The notes under the pieces were generated by a model. The model was not told the origin of the DNA and did no database searches. It saw only the letters and a program-made list of their open reading frames with translations. Of a DNA stretch of 64,000 nucleotides, positions 12,012 through 23,265 are shown piece by piece. The position numbers were made by a program, and so were the translations under genes. Source of the DNA: Hetaerina americana (lineage: Eukaryota; Arthropoda; Insecta; Odonata; Calopterygidae); assembly GCA_022747635.1 (NCBI GenBank), contig JAKTNV010000020.1, positions 2,393,501 to 2,457,500 on the forward strand, written 5' to 3'. The first letter of the stretch is position 1. The number at the start of each line of letters is the position of its first letter.

Positions 12012-15000
12012 GCAATGACAATGATGACTGAGAACTTCTTCTTCTCATGGATGTTCTTAAATTCCAACTATTCACTCTCATGTTGTATTTGGAAATGAAT
12101 GGGTGTAAAGAACTCTCTCCCTTTACATAATGCCGTGTGTGTGATCCTCATTCCTCCATATCCGGAGCACAGGCTGCTGTTCGGAACCCAAAGGGCCCAG
12201 CGACTCCAGTCCCAACCCCGTTGAGAGAGGGGGCAACCATATGCATGCATAAGCACATGCCTCAAAATCTGATTTGCCTCACCCCCGGTTCTACACATCC
12301 CGCGGTTGGGGAATAAAGGAACCCAGATCCTTCGTCGGAGAGAGGAAGGGAGAGTGGGAGGGAGTGGGGGGGGGGTTGGAATGGAATGGGGGGGAGGAGG
12401 GGAGAGAGCGACTGGAGTGGGATGGCGTCGGCAGAAAGCGGTAAGCTTACAACGCGATTTCCTCAGAGAACTTGAGCATGAAATAGTCTCCAACTAATTT
12501 TTAAAGTGAGAGATAAATCATTAATTACACGATGCAATTTTCCTGCGGATCATTACCAAGGGCTGAAATTCGCAAAAATTATTATTTCAAATGGTGGGAG
12601 AAGAAGATTTGTTACAACGAGACATGCTTATAAGCATTTTGAACAAAATGGAAATAATGTTCATTGCTTTGTCAGGAGATACTTAGCGCCTCAAAAATTT
12701 CACGTTACGTCCAGAATGCGATGCTGATTAATGACAGTTCCAAGAGCAGCTAGGATTCGCTACTATGGCAACGATTAAATGAACACGCGGCGGGAGAAAC
12801 AAAGAAAACAATGAAAAGTCGATTAGGATATCCGAATAATGAAGAGAGAGTATCGGGTAAATGTTTAAGGGAATCGCTCACTTCCCAATGGAATGCAACT
12901 GCGTTCCTTGAATGAAAGTTTGAGAAGCAATCGAGGTACGCCTCGACGCGGATTGCAAAATAGCCTTTTCCTTGCAAGGACTCCCTCAATCGCGCAGTAA
13001 CCGATGAGCCGTGGACGTTGTCTCTTTCGAGCCTCGACTCCGTTTCGCGCGGCGCTCATTCATGAGTGATCGGCTCACGTCAAAACCTAGGCCCAACGGA
13101 TGCGCATTTCAGCTATTTGAAAAATACTTAGTATAAGGGGTTGGTATAACTATATACTGCGAAATCGTAAAATTAAAATTATTTTCAATATGAAAATAGA
13201 ATTGCTTCAGTCAGTATTGCACAGAAACTAATCCCATAATATACGCCCGACCCGGTCCGTACCATCCAATCCTTCGTTTACATCATTATTGTTCAGTTTT
13301 ATTTTCTGCGGTCCTTCACCCGCATGGAGTGCAATCGTAGGCGCCGCGGGCGACACGAGAACGGGGCGCCTCGACAGGATCCCCGGGCGCCTTGCTCCAC
13401 CATGTCCTCCCTCTCTGCTCACCGCGCACACACGCTTTTCACGCCATTGCGTTTCCCTTCTTATTTCGTGATTATTTTTTGTCTTTCTCCTTTATTTCTC
13501 ATTTATTTCTTTCTTTCGACTGCAGGGCTCAATCCCCAATCATTTTCGATTTTATCAACGCCACCTGGTCATCGAGTGTTTTGTCCACTGCATATATTCC
13601 CGCGTATTGGTATCGCTATTCTGTAATGAGCCCGAGTGAGTGGGTCCGAGTGTTTGCATCATTCCCCCGAAGTGCGTCCCCGAGCGTCGGGATTGATTTC
13701 TTCGCAAACCTATTCGGTCTCTTTCTAGTTAACGCGTAAGTGGTTAAGGCAGCCTAGAGCCGGTCCCTGGCGTTGGAAAAATCTTCCCCGTAAACTGCTT
13801 TAGGCTAATCAGTGTGACTGTGCAGGTGTATTTGTAAGTTCCCGAACACGGTCCCTGGCAATAGGATGTATTTATTGTTAAAATATTCGGGAGAAACCCT
13901 TCCCCCCCCCTGTGTAAACCTAGTGTTCTGAACGTGTATCTGGCCAATGGCGAGGGATTAACTTTCCCCGTTAAGCGCCACACCAATCTCTCCAAATTCC
14001 ACTCCCCTTTTCCCCTTTACAGCGTTGTAAAAAAATCCTGAGTTGCTTAAGGAACAGACATTTAGCATAGTCAATCAGTGGAGAGATATTTATGAATTCA
14101 GGTGAAAGCATTTTGAGTTCCCCCCCTAAGGGCTGGGCCCCCAGGGTGCAGGATGATAATCACTCCCGCGCCCCTCCCTGTAGATCTGTGTGGGGGGCGA
14201 GTCAGGGAGGTACGCTCGAAGACGGAAATTCGCGATGCATTCGATAAAGAGTGGGAACACGGGACGTATCCTGCCAATAATGCCTACGGTTTTCCGCACG
14301 GCAACGCGGTATGCAAAATGCTTTGCAGCGCTAATCCAAAACAGAAAAACTTAGGTTTTAGGCCCATACTCAGAAACGAGCCAGCATGAAGTGGAAACAC
14401 CTGGAGTCGCTTCTCCTACAAATCCGCTTCCCGGGAATACACTCGGCTCTCTCCTCCTCGTGACGGGGGAGGGAAGTGAAAACTTCGCTGCCTCATCTAA
14501 CTTCCATTTGCGTGTGTCGACGACATTTTCCTTGATTTACGACAAGAATCATCCGAACTAGTCGATACCAATGAAAAATAATTTGGGTTGGCGTGCTAGC
14601 TAGCGAAAACAGGTTGGCCACCTCCATGGCGAATGCACGTTAACTTAAAACAAATTCAAACCTATTGAATATTAAAGAAAACCGTTACTCTAATAATAAT
14701 GTCAATATAATAATAATAATACCAATGATAATATTATTAATAATACATATATAGACACATATAGACGCACAAAAAGATATACTTTCTAAGGAATGCCACT
14801 AATGATGTAAAATTTCACTGATGGAACAAAGTGTCCGTTTAGGAGTGTCTTCAACGTTGACGAGAAGAGTAGGGTTACTCGCTTAGAGCCAATACTGTCT
14901 TAAGGGAATGCTATGGTGTTCAGTGGGTGTTCAGTGCGCCTTTATACCTTCACAGAGGTTGCGGACCGTATCGGAGCGGAATATGAGAGAGCGGTGGAAT

Positions 15001-16039
15001 GCCCACGTGAATGTAGGGCGACGTTGAACAGGCGACAAGATGGAAATTCGCAACGTTATGTATTCCCTCGATAAACTCTTCCCGTCGCCAAACTAGAAAG
15101 TACATGGACAGTGAATGCAATTAAATGTACACTAAAAAAAATATGAAACCGGGCCGGGGTTCGACCCGCGACACGCACGTTCCCTCACAAGCTACGCCCC
15201 GTCCCCTCACAGCCCCCTCCGTGAGCATAAAGATGAAATATATGGAGAGAGAGAAATGGGGGAAATTATTACGTCTCCGTTCGGTGAAATTAGGGGCAGT
15301 GCCGTAGGAGGTACGGGGTGGGAGAAAGACTCGAGGGTGGGGGTAGGAGGGGGGCTGCGTCGGAGGGAGGTCACGGCACATTAAATCCCCTCCCCCCCCG
15401 CCGTCGCTTTAAATAGTTCGGGCGGAGAGGAGGCCTCCCTCCCCCTGCGGGTCCACGCCGCCCGTCGTCGGGGCGAGTGCCGGCTGGCTGGCGGGAGGAT
15501 GAGGCGAGGGCGTCGGGGGCGGGAGGTGCTGCTGCGGGGGATGGTGGCGGCAGCACCTCCCGTCTGGTGCGTGAGATCCGTGCCCCCCGAGAGGCGGTCG
15601 CCGTCTTTCTTTGGTGCTGCGGCGGGAGAGATGTGGAAACTAATAATGCGTCAACACCATTGACATGGACGATTGAGAACTCAAATTTGGCGTCAATAAG
15701 GGATTATAAGTCGGTAGCGTTAAGTATTTACAGCCTAATTTATTAAACTGAAGCTCTTGGCAAGCCCACGTCTCCATTCCATGGAATGCTGAAGAAACTG
15801 AAGATGAATTCATACCCGAGTGGGCCCTACGCGTAGCAGATAAACTCAAGCTAGTGGCGCTTAAAAACACTTGACGACGCCGCCATTCGTTGCGATGTAT
15901 CGTGAAAAGCAAGCCACGGAAAAGAGAAGGAGGCGCTTTTCACCACGGCACTCTCATTCCTTTGACTGCTAATACTTTATTATTATGTGTTTATTGAACA
16001 AGTATCGCTTAGTATTTCAATGTGGCACTTGCCATAGAT
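12009..16039. other. Unassigned sequence
   Basis: No coding sequence I can support. Purine-rich tracts (12340-12420, 15300-15370) create chance frames. A CpG-rich patch inside this stretch is listed separately. Confidence 0.45.
15400..15620. promoter_or_regulatory. CpG-rich patch with TATA-like string and hairpin (tentative)
   Basis: This about 220-bp segment is much richer in CG dinucleotides than its surroundings. It starts with a TATA-like TTTAAATA near 15408. It also contains perfect 12-bp inverted repeats, GGGAGGTGCTGC at 15521-15532 and its complement at 15550-15561. Such composition can mark a promoter or an unmethylated region, but no gene start is identifiable downstream. The role is inferred only. 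Confidence 0.2.
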
Positions 16040-16852
16040 TGGGAGCAATAAATTCCACGCTCTTTCTCCGATATAGAATTGAGTTTATGATTAAAGACTC
16101 ATGGGAGGCAAGAACTGGAAGTAGGAATGAAGTGGACGGGGAATTCATAAAATCAGTTAGGTTCACTGATGACCAAGCTTTAGTTTGTCAGTCAGCCAAG
16201 GGGTTGCAAGCATTGCTGAATGAATTGAAAATTCAGTGCGAACAGTTTACATATCTCGGAAGTGTTTTGGACCAACACGGTCAAAGTAGTAGGGTCGTAA
16301 GGAGGAGAATTGCGCTAGGCAAAGAGGCTTTCACAAGGAGGAGGGAGTTGATGACAGGGACGTTGAGTAAGGATATTAAGAAAAGACTCGTTAAAACGTT
16401 GATATGGAGCTTAGCTATGTACGGCGCGGAAACGTGGTCATTGAAGCAGGAGGATAGACGTAGACTGGAGGCTTTTGAAATGTGGGTGTGGAGAAGAATG
16501 GAGAAAGTGAAATGGACAGAGAAGAAAACAAATGAGGAAGTACTTGGTATGGTGGGCGAAGAGAGGTATTTGTTGGGAGGAATCCTATGGAGGCAGGAAA
16601 AGTGGATGAAGGGGGTATTGACGGGCAGTGGGATGTTGAAGACTGTGATAGAGGGGAGAATGTTGGGCAAACGAGGAAAGGGCAGGAGCAGGATAGGGAT
16701 GTTGGACGGGATGAATGGAGGAAGAAAGTACTCAGAGATGAAGGAGTAGAGTAGGATACTGGATTTTGTTTTGTTAGGAGTCACAAAATATTTCTTTAGT
16801 AGCTGTGTCCCATCCAAAAACCTACCTTAACCAGTGTTACATAATAATAATA
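16040..16852 (+). mobile_element. RTE/L1-like LINE, 3' part with internal deletion
   Basis: One long frame (15985-16749) encodes the C-terminal half of an endonuclease/reverse transcriptase polyprotein of the type often annotated in insects as craniofacial-development-protein-2-like or RTE-like. Readable blocks are SWEARTGSRN, SVRFTDDQALV, FTYLGSVLDQHGQ, RRRIALGKEAF, YGAETWSLKQEDRRRLEAFEMWVWRRM and TNEEVLGMVGEER. The catalytic motif is FTDD instead of the usual FADD/YADD. About 40-50 codons between NELK and CEQFTYLG are deleted in frame. The 3' UTR ends in an ATAATAATAATAAT-type tail near 16850. Dead copy, but little decayed downstream of the deletion. Confidence 0.88.
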
Positions 16853-19800
16853 ATCGATATGGGAATTATTTTGGCCATTCCTAGTCTCCCCGCTTATTGG
16901 TTGGCACACAAAGACTGTCTTGGGGCGTGGACAAGGACGCACAGACAGGGAGGCAGGGGGGGGGGATTGAGGAAGTTAAGGGGGCGGGGGAAAGGGGGGA
17001 TAGGTGGCAGGGGATGCCCTGCTGCTAACGCCCGCCACAAGGACGACCATTCCTCCACTAGCACCCCCCTCCCCGAGCGAAGGAAGTCGGTCGGCCCTAA
17101 CAATACCCGCGACTCAAAGAAAGAGTTAAGCATACTAAATGTTAAGAAAAATATCCAAGTATTTATGAAGTCTGCCAAGCACTGTTTGAGTAGACTGAAC
17201 CACACCAAATTCCTAACCGATGTTTTGAATTGGAAATATCACTCACTCTAATCTCCCGAGTCGTTCTCCACAACTCGCACGCTGTGATGGCGGCGCAACA
17301 ATTATTTATTAAACAGTGAATATGGGCGAGTGACAGGAGATGTTCAAAATTGCGAATAAAATGCTGAAGATAAGAATCGACGTAAAAACAGAGTATTCGA
17401 TTTCAGGGATACCAACTACAGATATTTATGCATATTTCAGCTGGAATGGAGTAAAATGTCTCGTATTCTTGATTAGATCGCTTATTTGACTCGTGCATAA
17501 TGACCCTATTGGTTTAAATCTAAAAAAATACTTATAGATCATTAATTGGAACGCATTATCGTTTCAGTCGAATATTGCGACTTTTTGCCACTCGTAATTA
17601 GCTTTCGTAATTCCATCCCACTTCTGGATTATTCGCATCATTTTACAATTTTATATCTAGCTGCTAAACTTGTTGAATGATACTTAGTTTGGAAGTTGTC
17701 TTTTACTCAGAAAATATAATAGGTTGGCCGAAGTTGCCCTTCGGTTCTCTATCCGACAATGATTAGTTTGAGTACAGGACATAACATAGACGCAAGTAAT
17801 TACAAGTTACTGCCTTGAATCATGTCTCTTTTATTTTTAACGACTCGTTATGCATCCAGAGGTGGTTTAAATCGTGGTAAACCGTTTATTTGTTTGTCAC
17901 ATCAAATCATAGTTTTCATTTATTGTGATTCACATAGGCCTTAGGACCAATGTTCATTTATAACTTACATGGAGTTACTTCAAAAATTAGATATCCGAAA
18001 CCGAAATCTATCACACTGTGAATCCATTCATTGAACACATCAACCAAGTAATAATACCACTGGGCTTGGGCTATCTAGAAAAGAAGTTCAAGGCCAAGAA
18101 TTAAAACCAAGCGTGCCTTGCAATTTCAAATAAAAGCAAACATTTTTCCTTTGGGAGAAAAAATTAAATTCTCAAATTAAATTTGGTAGAAAATAAATAT
18201 ACCCTGGGAGATAGAGTGTTTATAATCACGCAATGTTTCCATCAACATTTTTCACCGTTTTTGGGCACTTATTTTATGTCAAATATCAAATACAAGATTT
18301 GACAATGGGTGGCCACGCATGGATTGGTGGCTCTCTCAGGGAGGGCTGTGCACCACGAGGGAGAAGAGGGAAGGACTGCGTAACCGAGTCCCTCTTCACC
18401 AGCGGCCCCCCAAGGAATCCCATGGGCCCCCTTAATTAAAGGGGCGGGGCCGAAGAGCACCGGGTGTCGCTTCTCCTCTCCCCGAGGCAGTTATGTGTTG
18501 GGGGTCTCCAAGGGGTCTTCCCTCCAAGGTGGTCTCCAAGCGACCGGCGGCACCGAGAAGGTGGGAGCGAGGGGGCGCGAGCGAGGTCAACGGTCATGTT
18601 AAATGTAGAGGGGACGGGTTGGATCCACCCCCCCCCCCCGCGACCCCTTCCCGGATCTGAATAACTATTGCCGACGCTTCTTCCCATCTCCTCCATTGCA
18701 CGCGGCTCCTTCTTTTCATGGGATATTCGACAGGTGGAGTATTTTCTCAAGGTCCTCGGGACACCTTTCGACCAATTTTCGGATGACATGTGACTTCGAT
18801 GGGTATTTCGTGGGCACGATAACTCTTAAAACGCTAAGCGCGAGCGTTTCAAACGAGCGGAAGATGCGAGATCTATTGCAACGCGAGACAGTGACGCAAA
18901 ACACCATTTCAATTTCTCATTCAAACATGCATAGGCATCCTTCAAGTGCAATTTCGTATCTCTCGCGAAATAATGGGAGATTCAAGTCATCGCCGTAATA
19001 CGTAGGACTTCAAACGTTACATTGATAAGAATTGATAGAATTTCGTGCACGTAAATTGTACAAAACATCGGGTAAGAGTGGATTTTCACAGTTTCAATGG
19101 CCTTCGCGAACATAGTACCTATTGAAATCCTATCATCATATTTGGCCCATTGTCCTGATGAAGGGCGACTGCGAAATTCATTGCTCGGCGGAGGAGAAAA
19201 GGTTTGTAAAAAACTATGTATTTAAGAATAAAGTGGAGGAGGAGACAATGCCGAGACTGCTCCATCGGTGCGCCTCAAGATTACAACAAAACCTTTTGAT
19301 TGACTTGAGACATGCAATGCATTAACGACAATTAATTAGTCCGCTCTTCAACCTATTCGATTGAATGTAACGCCTTGCGGAGAAAGTAAGAGGAAGAGAG
19401 TAAGCACCCCCCCTCCCCTTCCCCCACCCCCTTCTCCCACACCCTTTCTCCATCTCGAGCGCACCGCGTATCGCTGCGGCGGCAAACGCCCTAAACTTCT
19501 TTCAACAATATACTCGCATTTAATGAGGTGCCCGCACAAAAATCAAACTTCTTATTAATTAATTCAGTAATGTGCTTATTCTTTCATTCGTGCACATATT
19601 TAATCACTTGAGTACTTATTGATAATGTAATCTGCTCGTAAACCATTAATTGGTTCGATCGCCGAATGTATTTATTCAATGAGGTCTAAAAAATATTCAC
19701 ATAATGTAATTTCCTAAAGATGGAGGAGGAATTGTTTATACTAGTCAATTAAATTTATTCCATTGCGCTTTTTATTAAAAACCATTTATCGACACTCTCC

Positions 19801-19890
19801 GATGTGAAGTTAACTTCTTTTGAGATTGCCAACATTTAAATAAAGTTATTTACGAGTCTCGTCGTAGGCGGTTCGCTGTTTCAGGTTTGT
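16853..19890. other. Unassigned sequence
   Basis: No gene recognised. G-rich tracts around 16950-17010 and C-rich tracts around 18620-18650 and 19400-19440 explain the longer frames. The stretch 17250-18230 is AT-rich and has no structure I can name. Confidence 0.45.
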
Positions 19891-20580
19891 ACATCTACAT
19901 CTACATAATACCCCGCTAGCCCCCGCAAGGGCGTGTGGCGGGGGGTGTTAGGTCACCAACCGTAAAAAGGAACAATACCACACGCAAAATCACAACATGG
20001 AAAATTACACCCACAGCAGCGCACACACTCATGCAACAATCCCTTCATCCAACACTCATACAAATACATATACCGCAAAACAACTAAAAACTGCACCCCG
20101 TGATGCAGCACGAAAGCCATCCTACAACACGCAAGTCAGGACACAACAAGCAAGAATGTGAAACACCACCACCACATGAACATGCACCACAAAATACTCT
20201 ACACCCGAAGAGACTGTAAAAGACAGGGAATGCCACCCAACGTTGCACGTAGCAGGATTTTCCCCCCGCGGAGAGGGACGAGGGATTGAAAGGGAGACTT
20301 AAAAACAGATGAAAAGAACACGAATGAGGTCATTCGGAAAGAATGGGTTACTATAACAAAACACATAAGGTTAGTGGAAGAGCATGCATTTAAATACAAC
20401 TACTTATTTTTTGACGCTGAGGGGGCAAATGGAATTTTGGCTTTCTTTAACCCTACAGTTGCTATCCCGCATTATCCGTGGGAAGGAGGACTCCTTCAGG
20501 CGTCCAGTTCTGGCATCTATTTCCCGAATTTTATATGCAAGATCCAAGCGATCAATGTATGTAGGAGTACGAATAATATG

Positions 20581-20650
20581 GTTGGTGAACTTACACCCCC
20601 CGCCACACGCCCTTGCGGCGGCTTGCGGGGTATTATGTAGATGTAGATGT
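20581..20650 (+). mobile_element. 70-bp family A tip nested in the family A 3' region
   Basis: An extremely 5'-truncated insertion consisting only of the 3' terminal block (ACACCCCCCGCCACACGCC, then CTTGCGGGGTATTATG) and the GTAGATGTAGATGT tail, in the opposite orientation to its host copy. AATATG at 20575-20580 is duplicated at 20651-20656. The homologous uninterrupted site exists near 3050, where the family A copy at 2434-3570 reads straight through. The block at the insertion end shows that the last about 55 bp plus tail is enough for reverse transcription to prime. Confidence 0.88.
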
Positions 20651-21199
20651 AATATGCGAGACCTCGGTGCTGAAACATGCGGATCTGAATTTATATAATA
20701 ATTTCAATCTTGCATTGAAACGTCTCTCTTCTAATGATTCCCACCCCAACTCCATGAGCATTTCGGTGACACTTTCCGCTTTATCGTAGGAATTTTTTAC
20801 AAAACGGGCTGCCCGGCGTTGAACCTTCTCAATTCCCGAATGAGGCTTTATTCACTCATATCCCACACGCTACATGCGTATTCTGAATGAGGCCTTACAA
20901 GAGCGTGGTAACAACGTTCCTTGACCTTCGAGTCACTCACGAGCCGACAATGCGTCCAATGAATCCCAATTTTTTATATGCTTGACCGCAGACTTTACGT
21001 ATGTGAGTTCTCCAAGTTAAGTATTTTGTGAATGTAACACCTAGGTATTTTACCGTATCAACTAATGCTAGGTCACCTCCAGCTAATTTGTAAGCAAATC
21101 CCGTTGATCTTTAAAAGAAATTTACCACCGATCATTTATAATATTTTACTGTCAATCCCCAGTTAAAACACCATTTAGTAATGCAATCTAAATCCTGCG

Positions 21200-21934
21200 C
21201 TAGAAAAAACCATCCTCATCCTCAGATGTCTTCCGATAGATCACCGTGTCATCCGCGAACATCCTAATTTTACTTTTCACTTCGCGGTTCAAATCGTTAA
21301 CAAAAATCAAGAAAAGGAACGGCCCGATTACACTTCTCTGAGGTACCCCCGACGTGACTCGAACGCTGTCAGAACTAGCGCCATCAAGGACTACCCTCTG
21401 TTCCCGCTCTGAAAGAAAATCTTTAACCCAACTTATTGCGCCCTTGTTTATACCCGCGACCTTTAATTTATGAATTAGTTTACCATGGGGAACCTTATTA
21501 AATGCCTTTTGAAAATCTAAGAAGATGGCATCCACTTGCCTACCTCTCTCACCCGATAAAAGTAAATCATTTGTAAATAATCCTAATTGGGTTTCGAAGG
21601 AGCTGGTTTTCCTGAATCCGTGTTGATTGTCACTTAAAAAGTTAATGTTAACAAGGTGTCCGATTATTGAACTGACAATTATGAGCTCTAAGTATTTGCA
21701 GCAGATGGAAGTGAGAGATATAGGTCTCTAATTACTGGGGTCCTCCCTGTCACCACTTTGAGAAATAGGCGTTATTTGCGCGGTTTCCCAAATCTTAGGT
21801 ACTTTGCATTCTGTGAGGGATTTGTTAAATATAAATTCAAGGTACGGGGCAATGTTTGGAGCTAAATGTTTCATCACCTTAGCTGGTATATTTTCAGGAC
21901 CCGGGGATTTGTTGGGCTTAATCATATTAAGCAA
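21200..21934 (-). pseudogene. LINE family A reverse transcriptase, decayed
   Basis: Two readable pieces. 21934-21728 holds the finger motif NKSPGPENIPAKVMK and the stretch around VPKIWETAQITPI. 21535-21200 holds the palm: DAIFLDFQKAFNKVPHGKL (motif A with its aspartate), GVPQRSVIGPFLFLIFVNDL, and IRMFADDTVIYRK with both catalytic aspartates. The segment between, with the YRPIS and NQHGFRK motifs, is present but frameshifted. The catalytic residues survive, but the frame is broken. Confidence 0.85.
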
Positions 21935-22622
21935 TTTTAGAATTCCTTATTGGTCAGCCTTTATTTTTTCCATGGGTTGAGTATGTATTATATCTTGGAG
22001 ATATGCGGTGGCAACATTGTTCGTGAACACGCTTTGGAAGAATGAATTTAGGATGTTAGCTTTACCCTCACTGTATGAATTATATTGCTACAATCCCTTA
22101 GGCAAGCCACAGTTTGTTTACTGCCATTTATTTCCCTAACACATGACCAGGAAGCTTTGGGGTCAGTTTCCAAGTGCTCGCAAAGTACTTGGCGTTTAAA
22201 GTCCAGTAAAGCGCTACGTAATTGTGTTTTGGTTTCAATTTTGGAGGATCTATATGTGTCCCATAACTGTTTATTCTCAGGGGATGATGTGTTCACGCCC
22301 TCTTTACCCTAGAGTGTAGCATTCTCTGCTTTCGAAGGGCTTTTCTAGCGTCTTTATTGTACCACCTGGGGTCGCGATTCGCTTTAACGCATTTCATAGG
22401 GATGAAATCTATGACGCCTTTTTGCATTATATTGGCAAATTCTTTCCAAGTTTCTTCCACGTTGGCATGACTTAAGCGGGTTTTGAACTCGGGTAGTGAA
22501 GAGTTTAATTGATTGGCTTAAGTTTCAAAGTCTGCTGTATGGTAATTATAATTTTTTCTTTTTGGTTTAAAAATCTTTTATATTTCTATGTCCAAGTGGA
22601 TATTAACTGCTTTATCGTCACG

Positions 22623-23190
22623 CTAGCTCTGGTCAGTAGATACACCAATAATACGCTCAGAGGTGTTTGTAGGAAATAGATCCAATATGTTCTTTCCACG
22701 GGTGGGCATGCGTACTGCTTGATGGAGGGAGTTTCTTTGAATCAATTTTATCATGGAATTGCAAGATTCGCGATCGTGGGTCCCAGATTTAACGATATTG
22801 CTGTCCCAATCTATACCAGGGAGGTTAATGTCGCCACCAATTATGTTCATGATGTTATTATATTTACGTTAAATTGTAAATTTGATCGTTGAGGGTGTGA
22901 AGTGTTTTCAAATCTGGGTCTGGAGGTCTGTAGAAAGAGCATAAATTTATGTTGGGTTGTTTGGTCCGTATTAAGGTGCACCAAACACTTTCTATGTTAT
23001 TATTTTCAAATGAAACTTGCCTGCTTTCAAAATGACTTTTAACTGCCAGGAAAACCCCTCCTCCGGGTCTTGTATCTCTATCGTGTCGGTGAACTTTGAA
23101 ATCTATTGGGAAAATAATAAATTTCTTTGTCGTTTATGTCATTACACAGCTAACTCTCTGTGCCTAATACTATATCAGCGGAATGAGTTT
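22623..23190 (-). pseudogene. LINE family A AP-endonuclease domain, decayed
   Basis: Read right to left, frames give IVLGTES (motif L-x-E-T/S), DIND, DRDTRPGGGVFLAVKS, IESVWCTLI, SFYRPPDP and, in the open stretch 22850-22623, IIGGDINLPGIDW and ILDLFPTN. These are the ordered motifs of the APE-type endonuclease that nicks target DNA to start insertion. Stops and frameshifts separate the blocks. Confidence 0.8.
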
Positions 23191-23265
23191 GGATTATGTG
23201 AATATTATTAAATTATTTTTATGTTGAATAACGTCCTTATTTGTGACTGACTGTAATTTAGGACG

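Larger units (their letters stand above)
19891..23265 (-). mobile_element. LINE family A, longest copy, minus strand
   Basis: About 3.3 kb reading right to left. Traces of the endonuclease lie at 23190-22620, a linker domain at 22300-22050, reverse transcriptase motifs at 21940-21200, the thumb/C-terminal domain at about 21120-20650, and then a 3' UTR. The terminal block is the family's ACCCC...GGGGT hairpin followed by a TGTAGATGTAGATG-type tail at 19891-19915. The coding part has many frameshifts and stops, so the copy is old. It is the only family A copy here that still shows the endonuclease, so it defines the order endonuclease, reverse transcriptase, 3' UTR. Confidence 0.88.
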
